Below, in pieces: positions 58,580-64,000 of a DNA stretch of 64,000 bases; positions within the stretch are counted from its first letter, which is position 1; each line of letters starts with the position of its first letter. The notes below the pieces were generated by a model. It saw only the letters and a list, made by a program, of their open reading frames with translations. It did no database searches and was not told the origin of the DNA. Source of the DNA: Psococerastis gibbosa (taxonomy: Eukaryota > Arthropoda > Insecta > Psocodea > Psocidae); contig OZ020486.1 of the NCBI GenBank assembly GCA_963971405.1, positions 21,661,419 to 21,725,418 of the forward strand, given 5' to 3'. The translations under genes and the position numbers were made by a program.

Positions 58580-58586
58580 TATAAAA
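58580..58586 (+). promoter_or_regulatory. TATA box of the tal/pri-like gene
   Basis: TATAAAA lies 33 bp before the A of an ACAGT initiator-like site at 58611-58615 (A at 58613), which is close to the usual arthropod TATA-to-start spacing. The first peptide frame starts 53 bp after that point. A second TATAAA occurs farther upstream near 58349 and may be unrelated. Confidence 0.6.
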
Positions 58587-58610
58587 CAGCACGCCTGTCT
58601 CCCGGTGCAA

Positions 58611-58615
58611 ACAGT
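58611..58615 (+). promoter_or_regulatory. putative transcription start (ACAGT initiator)
   Basis: ACAGT fits the arthropod initiator pattern (T/A)CAGT and is at the right distance from the TATA box. Without transcript data this remains an inference. Confidence 0.45.
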
Positions 58616-58665
58616 CTTTTCCGTTCCCTGCTTCCGAATACTAGTACTACAGTTCAGCAATCAAC

Positions 58666-58698
58666 ATGCAGGGGCTCGATCCTACCGGTCTTTACTGA
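58666..58698 (+). CDS. tal/pri/mlpt-like micropeptide 1: MQGLDPTGLY
   Basis: This ten-residue frame ends in LDPTGLY. LDPTG-x-Y is the defining heptapeptide of the peptides made by tarsal-less / polished rice (Drosophila) and mille-pattes (Tribolium), which translate several such peptides from one mRNA. In Drosophila they bind the E3 ligase Ubr3 and let the proteasome trim Shavenbaby from repressor to activator, controlling leg, trichome and segment patterning. The start context TCAACATG is close to the arthropod optimum. The frame is far below normal gene-finder limits. A second frame with the same heptapeptide begins 60 bp after its stop, on the same strand, and a TATA box lies just upstream. 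Two independent heptapeptide matches, each placed right before a stop codon, are very unlikely by chance. Confidence 0.85.
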   Translation: MQGLDPTGLY

Positions 58699-58758
58699 AA
58701 AGTGCCTTTAAAGTTTCAACCGAAATTTTATCCAGTTTCAAAAAAATATTTTGCGAAA

Positions 58759-58806
58759 ATGGAGTCTAAGCCCGTGAAGCACCTCGACCCCACCGGTCTC
58801 TACTAA
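58759..58806 (+). CDS. tal/pri/mlpt-like micropeptide 2: MESKPVKHLDPTGLY
   Basis: This fifteen-residue frame again ends in LDPTGLY followed directly by a stop (TAA here, TGA in peptide 1). The start context GAAAATGG is strong, with A at -3 and G at +4. The shared heptapeptide codons differ from those of peptide 1 at three third-codon positions and nowhere else (GAT/GAC, CCT/CCC, CTT/CTC), so the protein is kept while the DNA has drifted. N-terminal residues differ between the two peptides, as is usual in this gene family, where only the heptapeptide is conserved and required. The spacing, 60 bp after the first stop with no other start codon between, fits reinitiation on one mRNA. I leave the gene symbol empty because the species name of the locus (tal, pri or mlpt) is not determined. 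Confidence 0.87.
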   Translation: MESKPVKHLDPTGLY

Positions 58807-58842
58807 ATACCCTATATGTGCCCGCTGTGGATGTGAAGGACT

Positions 58843-58920
58843 ATGCGATATAACCGAGCACCTCTTCTGCAGGCGTTGGTGATAATAAAGAAGAAGAAGA
58901 AACGCAAATGGAGCGTTTGA
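58843..58920 (+). CDS. candidate third frame of the tal/pri-like mRNA (25 codons)
   Basis: A 25-codon frame starts MRYNRAPLLQALVII and goes on to a lysine-rich run and a final KWSV. It lacks LDPTGXY. Known tal/pri/mlpt mRNAs often carry one further frame without the heptapeptide, so it is in a plausible place, but I see no sequence evidence that it is translated. The lysine run comes from an AAG microsatellite, and an AATAAA lies inside the frame. It may be non-coding. Confidence 0.25.
   Translation: MRYNRAPLLQALVIIKKKKKRKWSV
58884..58889 (+). terminator. possible poly(A) signal AATAAA
   Basis: AATAAA lies 78 bp after the stop of micropeptide 2. If used, the mRNA would be only about 300 nt. 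A strong 5' splice site (AAG|GTGAGT, intron from 58970) stands 80 bp further on and argues that transcription may instead continue and be spliced. Confidence 0.35.
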
Positions 58921-58959
58921 TGACATGGAGCCTGCGAGACTGACCATTTTATCTGTCAA

Positions 58960-58975
58960 TGTTTGTAAGGTGAGT
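58960..58975 (+). promoter_or_regulatory. possible 5' splice site after the micropeptide frames
   Basis: TGTAAG|GTGAGTTTC is a close match to the donor consensus, with the intron starting at 58970. It may end the first exon of the tal/pri-like transcript, in which case more peptide frames could lie downstream. No partner acceptor was identified. Confidence 0.4.
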
Positions 58976-60560
58976 TTCTTTAAATCAGCTGTTAGAATAC
59001 GATATGAATCAACCGGCACGATCAGCTGTTTGAATAGACCGGCCTGTGTATGTCTATTCATGCTGGTTCGCAAGGATTTTCTTGTCATCAAAGTCAGTTC
59101 CTTTTTATATTTGTTGTTTAATCATTAGTATGACCAAATACCGGCTTTTATTAAATGAGATCAAGCCTCTATTTTGATACAGCTGACCTTTTTTGAATCC
59201 ATATGATAACATGACAGAAAAACGGTAATTCTTTTAAATTGCAATAGGTTTGTAAACCATCTCTTTTGCCTCTTAATTCGATAGCCGTAGGTCTTTACAG
59301 CCAAAACTGTTGAAGTAGAAGAAGGTAAGGGTTATTTTATAAACTAGCCTGTGCTGCTGCTTAGACAGTAGCCTAATAAAACTTATCGAACTAAAACTTA
59401 TAATTTGCATGGTTGGCTCGCGGAGCGTTTTTTCAACTCACTCAAAACGTAAATTTTTCTGTTGTTTTGTGTATAGGCATTGACATCGGCGTTTTATATA
59501 ATTTAATTACCATAGCTTATAAAATATTCATCACTATCATTTTATTGTAGTTATACCCAACTGTGAGTCGGTTGAAAGAATGGAAAGAAAGAAAATTGTC
59601 TTTTTCTATTTCCCATTTGGGCGAATTTTTTGGCCTTTCGGCATTCGGCCCACAAGTAACTCATCCTTGGAGCAAGTTTTCTTCCCCCTATAGCCTGTTT
59701 TTAACCCATAAATCTGCTGTTATTGTATTGAGATTAGTGAAAACCATCTATACCTATATCGCTTACAGCAAGTGCGTAAACCATGCTTCACCAAAGTTTG
59801 TAGAAAATATTATACAATGTAGAAGAGTCCTAGAAATATATCCCTGCCTTAAGTGCCTTTTCCCTTGCCCAAGGAGTTACCTCCTTATTTTGCTACCCCT
59901 ATTAATGAAAAGTAGTTTAGTTTAGCCAACGCCCGTCTGTGGCAGTTGGGCCATTAGACGCCGAGCCTCCCAGATTAATGAAAAGTATATCTGTAAGAAA
60001 TGATGAACGGCCCCCTCCATATACCAATGCATGGCGGTTCCGTGCAGTGGTGCAGTATTCTTTTCTGAGACATTTTAAGCTATAATTGGTCTATATTTGC
60101 CAACATTGGTCAAAATGGTCTATGGCGCTGGTTTTATTTACTAAAGCATTGTATGGGCTCAGCGGCGTATATATAAATTTTTTTCGATCGTCTCCAGCTC
60201 GTCTCTAGCTACCAACTTCCAGCCTCGGGACCGAGTCATCGTTACAACAATTCTACCGATAAAACCGCTTACCGCTCACTGTTAACCCGACCATCAATTC
60301 GATCAGGCAAATAATGCATTACAGCAACTCATATTAGTTAATTTCGTCTTACTTTCTCCCATTTCGCGAGAAAAATTAAAATATAAAAAAGCGTGTACCG
60401 GTATTTGACACCTATGTTTTCAAAATTTTCTCTCGGTCTCCCCACTTCCTCCGTCACTATGACAGTAAATAAAACTAAAAGCCGTTTGTTTAGTCCTCTT
60501 CAAAGATAAAATTAGAATACTTGATGTCTAGCCACAAGCTAAGTACGGCAGACAGTTGTG
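58976..60560. other. unassigned stretch downstream of the micropeptide gene
   Basis: There is no further LDPTG-encoding sequence on either strand here. A 120-codon open frame at 59563-59925 matches nothing I recognise and lacks domain features. A GTATATATAAAT box at about 60167-60178 precedes sequence of lower AT content and could be a promoter. Confidence 0.35.
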
Positions 60561-60574
60561 AAACGTAAAGGAAA

Positions 60575-60598
60575 ATGGCAAAGGTTGTCAAAGGAGAT
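60575..60598 (+). CDS. possible first coding exon (MAKVVKGD)
   Basis: GGAAAATGGCAAAGG gives a strong start context. The eight-codon frame ends at GAGAT|GTGAGT, a good 5' splice site, and reads into a stop four codons later if unspliced. It could be exon 1 of a gene running right, out of the window, or chance. No protein family is implied by eight residues. Confidence 0.25.
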
Positions 60599-60599
60599 G

Positions 60600-60905
60600 T
60601 GAGTTTTTAGGGTTCTAACAAAAAAATCACCCTAAGAATTGGCCCCGGGTACGGTCACTTATGTTTGAACCTCCCTTAATTAGTCTAAATAGTTTTTCGA
60701 CTGGGCATTAAAAAAATATAAACCTCCCATACCCCAGCCCCAAAAACATTCTGGGTACCGCATTGTTACTCACATTGTATACCTGTGTAATTGAAGAAAG
60801 TCGCACATACTCAACAAATATACTCTTACAACTTAAAAGGGTACTGAGTCCAGAAAAAACATGAGGTCCCAGTCGCCCTTAAAAACTTCAGGTAGGATAC
60901 ACGTG
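60600..60905. other. no recognisable content
   Basis: Mixed sequence between the possible exon and a family M repeat; nothing recognised. Confidence 0.4.
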
Positions 60906-60908
60906 CTA

Positions 60909-61093
60909 GTAGGGTTAGTTGGACCTATGTACATTGTCTGCTGTGTTAATAGTCATTAGAGGCAGTAGCCATCAAAAAATTAGGGTGGAGCCAATTTTCG
61001 GAGGAAAGGGGCCAATTGTTCGATGACTATGAAAACCTTGCCAACTATTAACACAGCAGGCAATGTAAATCCAACTTGCTCTTCGTTAAATAG
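60909..61093. mobile_element. family M element, compact copy
   Basis: AGGGTTAGTTGGACC and TTAATAGTCATTAGAGGCAG on the left are mirrored by AACTATTAACACAGCAGGCA and CCAACTTG on the right. This copy has no SINE inside, which shows the element's plain form (about 185 bp). Confidence 0.7.
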
Positions 61094-61840
61094 TATTACA
61101 CCATTGCCATTAACCTTTACCAATAGATTAAACATATTGGCTCGGAGTTGGGTTTGTTTCCAAGACAATCCAATCTTTTTAGCTTCATTGTGGGTCCATA
61201 TTCCATCACTAAAAACTGCTCTGTCCTCGGTACCTCATGAAGGTGAAGGTCTAATAAGTTGCAAATGCCCATATTACAGTGTAGGGGACCAAGTGTCTGC
61301 GCTGCAATACAATTTAGTATAGGCCCAGAGTGAAGCGCCTGGTTATTCAGTTAGTGCGCGCAATTTCGGCGATTTCAAAACATTACCACAATCCCCATTG
61401 TCCCCTTGATTGTTTAGTGGCTTTGTTTTAATGTTTCTATCCAAAATGATGCAACGGATGAGTGGCCAGCTACTATTCTTGAGCTGATGCAATTATGAGG
61501 TTCAGACTCAGTTTCCACTCTCAGGTTACCCAACTCTTTCGTTTCTCACTGGACATCCCGTGTCTTGCTAAACACTGACCGGATCACGTTTATTCCGTTT
61601 TTTACTCACTGCAGTCAGCTGTTCTTGTAGACGAAGGTTTGAGAACATGGTGATGACCTACTTAGTTATTGGAACAAATTTATTATGCCCGCTTCTGACG
61701 AAAAAATATTTTAATTCTCTTGCAAATAGGTATGGCAACATAATAACAAGGATACATTTTATTTTGTGCATCCTTGTTCTTTTGAATCAGCGAAAAGTGC
61801 TATACGATTTTTTCTATCAAATTAACTACAAAAGGCTTTC
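61094..61840. other. unassigned stretch
   Basis: No gene recognised. A short open frame at 61647-61898 overlaps the next repeat and looks random. Confidence 0.4.
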
Positions 61841-61844
61841 ATGG

Positions 61845-62178
61845 CCGGAGTCCGATGATGAATCTGTAAAATCCGGGCTGATGGACCGTGGTCGATAAAA
61901 GTGTACTTCCAAACGATTCGCCAACATTTGGGATTGACATCATCAGTGGTACCACGTAGACGTCTAGAAGATTGTGTCTCGTAGGTTCAGTTCAGTCTCC
62001 GAGATACAACCTTAGAAGTCTCCGAGATACAACCTTAGAAGTCTCCGAGATACAACCTTAGAAGTCTACGTAGAACAACCAAGATGTCAACCGCTGATGT
62101 TGCCGAAACGTTTGGAATTACGAATTCTCGATCAACCAACTTCACGGATTCTACTGCTTCATTATAATAGTCTATGGT
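61845..62178. repeat. palindromic repeat with three 23-bp tandem units
   Basis: Outer inverted segments include TTCCAAACGATTCGCCAACA (61909-61928) and TGTTGCCGAAACGTTTGGAA (about 62098-62117), and outside them GATGGACCGTGGTCG against CTATGGTCCGTCAC. The centre carries AGTCTCCGAGATACAACCTTAGA three times in a row (61995-62063 approximately), flanked by decayed units. Confidence 0.65.
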
Positions 62179-64000
62179 CCGTCACATGCAATGTTCATGG
62201 TTTAGAACTTTATCAATTTTAACAGTTCTATCTCTATTTATCCTTTATCCTTTATTGTGTCAGGTAATTCTTATTGTCCTTACTGTTAACAGTCACTGTA
62301 CAATAAGTACAGCTATTGTAAAAATTTATTATCTTATTTTCAATTTCTTTTTCAATGATGAAAGGGCCTGCTCGTTATGTGGGTCTTTAGATCCGTTTTA
62401 GAATCATTTCCATCAGAGTTAGGGTACCAATTTCCAAAACAAATCCTCAATCCTCACTCATGGGAAATGGCCATAATTGGGCTAATTAGCATTCAAATTC
62501 CACTCTAGCTCTGACAACTGGAAAAAATGGAAAATTGGCCCACTCTGTATAGATGGGCGAATGGTGACGCAATGATCGGTTTTGACTCCAGACCGCGGGC
62601 CGAGAGTGTAATCCCGGCCATTGGTCCCGCTGAATTCTTCACTTTCGCGCTTCTTCTCAACATTGGGGCCAATCCCTGTTTTCACTTTTTTAGGGCCTCC
62701 AACGCATCCGATAATATAATCCGATCCCATTAGTATGACCGATGTCTGCACTTACCCTTCTTATACTACTGTATACAGCTCGCTTTCATTTTCAAATGGG
62801 CAGAGCGCTGCAGGGCTTTTATGGTCACTACGACGAACCATCTGTTTGAATGTTCAAAGATGGGTTTCTAGTATCGAACCTCCATCGATACATTGTACCA
62901 TTGTACGAATGTAATATACGTTTAGAGTAGAGACGTAGCAGAGATGTTTGGCTACCTATGTCAATGTAGACAACTTACATTTTCAAATACATTGTAACAG
63001 GAGAGATTCAGAATGAGGATTAAAAAAAATTCTTCTAAGACCTACCGAAAACCCATAAAATGAATTTATTCGATTCTATAATGTGTAATGGTAGAAAATT
63101 TGCACAGACTGCTTAGAAAATCGTTCATTGTCTGCACGTTTACGTCGAAAATGGTGATGTCTTCTTTACTATGTATGCCTTGTACATGTGAAGCGGCCAT
63201 AAATGACGATTATTGCAATTGTAAGCTTAGCTACTTATCATTTATTTAAAATTGTCAGGGGTTATATACGTGAGACTGAGAACAAGTTCCTTGATCCCTT
63301 TCTTATTTTAGTATCGATGACCTTTCGACTTTCATTTTCAACCCTTTCTCCCAAACAAAATTTCTATCGTGCTCTCTCTTTGCTTCATAATTTGCCCCAT
63401 AAGTTATTCTATTAGTTTACTTGTACAGCTGCTAACTGCGGTAAAGCCCTTTCAAAATTTGGACCATCGCAAAATTAATTAGTTACTGTGAATTATGCCA
63501 AATTTTTACAAGGTGCAGGTTAAAAAAAAGATACGTTCAAATTTAAAACTAGGCTACTTTTAATCAACCAGCAAACTGGAGTAGTAGACAGGCGCAATCC
63601 GAGCCATAGTGATACATCTGGGAATATCCTGGTTGTAGGCCAGTCCAGTTCAATTCGTATTATAAAGCACTGTGCCAAACTGAACAGGCAAAAATAGATA
63701 TTTCAATTGATATTAACTAAAGGTAGTAGGCACAGTAAGTGACTGATTAATGAACAAGTCAGTGGAACACCTGTCGGATACCATGTATAATATACCTTCA
63801 GGTATAGGGCGTAAAGGAGCATCATGTCCTGCGAAGGCTATGCGGCGTTCATTCATACGATTGAGTTGCGGTGTAGGTGTTTAAAACAAATCGAGGTGAG
63901 CAGGAAGTGTACCTACTGAATGAAATCAGCACTTTTCACGTTCATGCATGAATAAACCATCATTTCTCACCATCTTAACTTATAATCTGCAGTAATGTTA
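62179..64000. other. unassigned right edge
   Basis: There is a weak palindromic flavour near 62500-62740, and AT-rich sequence follows. No exon, repeat family from elsewhere in the window, or RNA gene was recognised. Confidence 0.4.

Noticed and set aside
58738-59091. Minus-strand 117-codon frame over the micropeptide region
   Set aside because: It is antisense to the LDPTGLY frames, has no recognisable domain, and its length in this stretch is compatible with chance.
59563-59925. 120-codon plus-strand frame
   Set aside because: Translation shows no domain, signal or conserved motif, and there is no splice or promoter support; treated as chance.
61995-62063. CRISPR-like array
   Set aside because: The three 23-bp units abut without spacers; it is a plain tandem repeat in a eukaryotic genome.

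Overview
The window is non-coding-rich eukaryotic DNA. Coding sequence is split by canonical GT-AG introns, and most of the 64 kb is transposon debris, simple repeats and long poly-G/poly-C runs. I see no operons, bacterial-style ribosome binding sites, tRNA or rRNA genes, CRISPR arrays or LTR retroelements. The best clue to the organism is a pair of tiny reading frames at 58.67-58.81 kb that both end in LDPTGLY, the signature of the tarsal-less / polished rice / mille-pattes (tal/pri/mlpt) peptide genes of arthropods. I therefore read this as an arthropod genome, more likely a non-model crustacean or other repeat-rich arthropod than a standard insect. The short word AGGCCT, usually within TAGGCCTA, recurs across the window (for example near 421, 4331, 5168, 8909, 9548, 16631, 17551, 19490, 29236, 32280, 52230, 54046), and hAT-type elements are abundant.

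Layout. 1-3.3 kb: the 5' part of an AUP1 (ancient ubiquitous protein 1) gene on the minus strand. It has a 26-base first coding exon at 3229-3254, a 2.36-kb intron, and a 432-base second coding exon at 438-869; the rest lies to the left of the window. 3.6-28.5 kb: no host gene recognised. This stretch holds interspersed repeats: tRNA-derived SINEs, two 3' LINE scraps, palindromic MITEs and several short hAT elements with poly-G cores. 28.5-33.0 kb: a complete 4.5-kb hAT transposon with perfect 15-bp inverted ends, a perfect 8-bp target duplication, and a spliced transposase whose frame is open except for one in-frame stop. A 398-bp hairpin MITE sits inside it. 33-58 kb: again repeats, including several short hAT elements with intact 8-bp target duplications. 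58.3-59.0 kb: the tal/pri-like polycistronic gene on the plus strand, with a TATA box, an initiator, two LDPTGLY micro-ORFs and a possible third frame. 59-64 kb: mostly unassigned, with one possible first coding exon at 60575-60598 and a palindromic repeat carrying three 23-bp units near 62.0 kb.

How things work together. The two host genes are functionally unrelated. AUP1 would act at the ER and lipid droplets in ER-associated degradation and lipid storage. The tal/pri peptides, by family knowledge, act through the E3 ligase Ubr3 to trigger proteasomal maturation of the transcription factor Shavenbaby. The many short hAT elements are non-autonomous. The full-length hAT has different ends from all of them, so it is unlikely to be their direct source.
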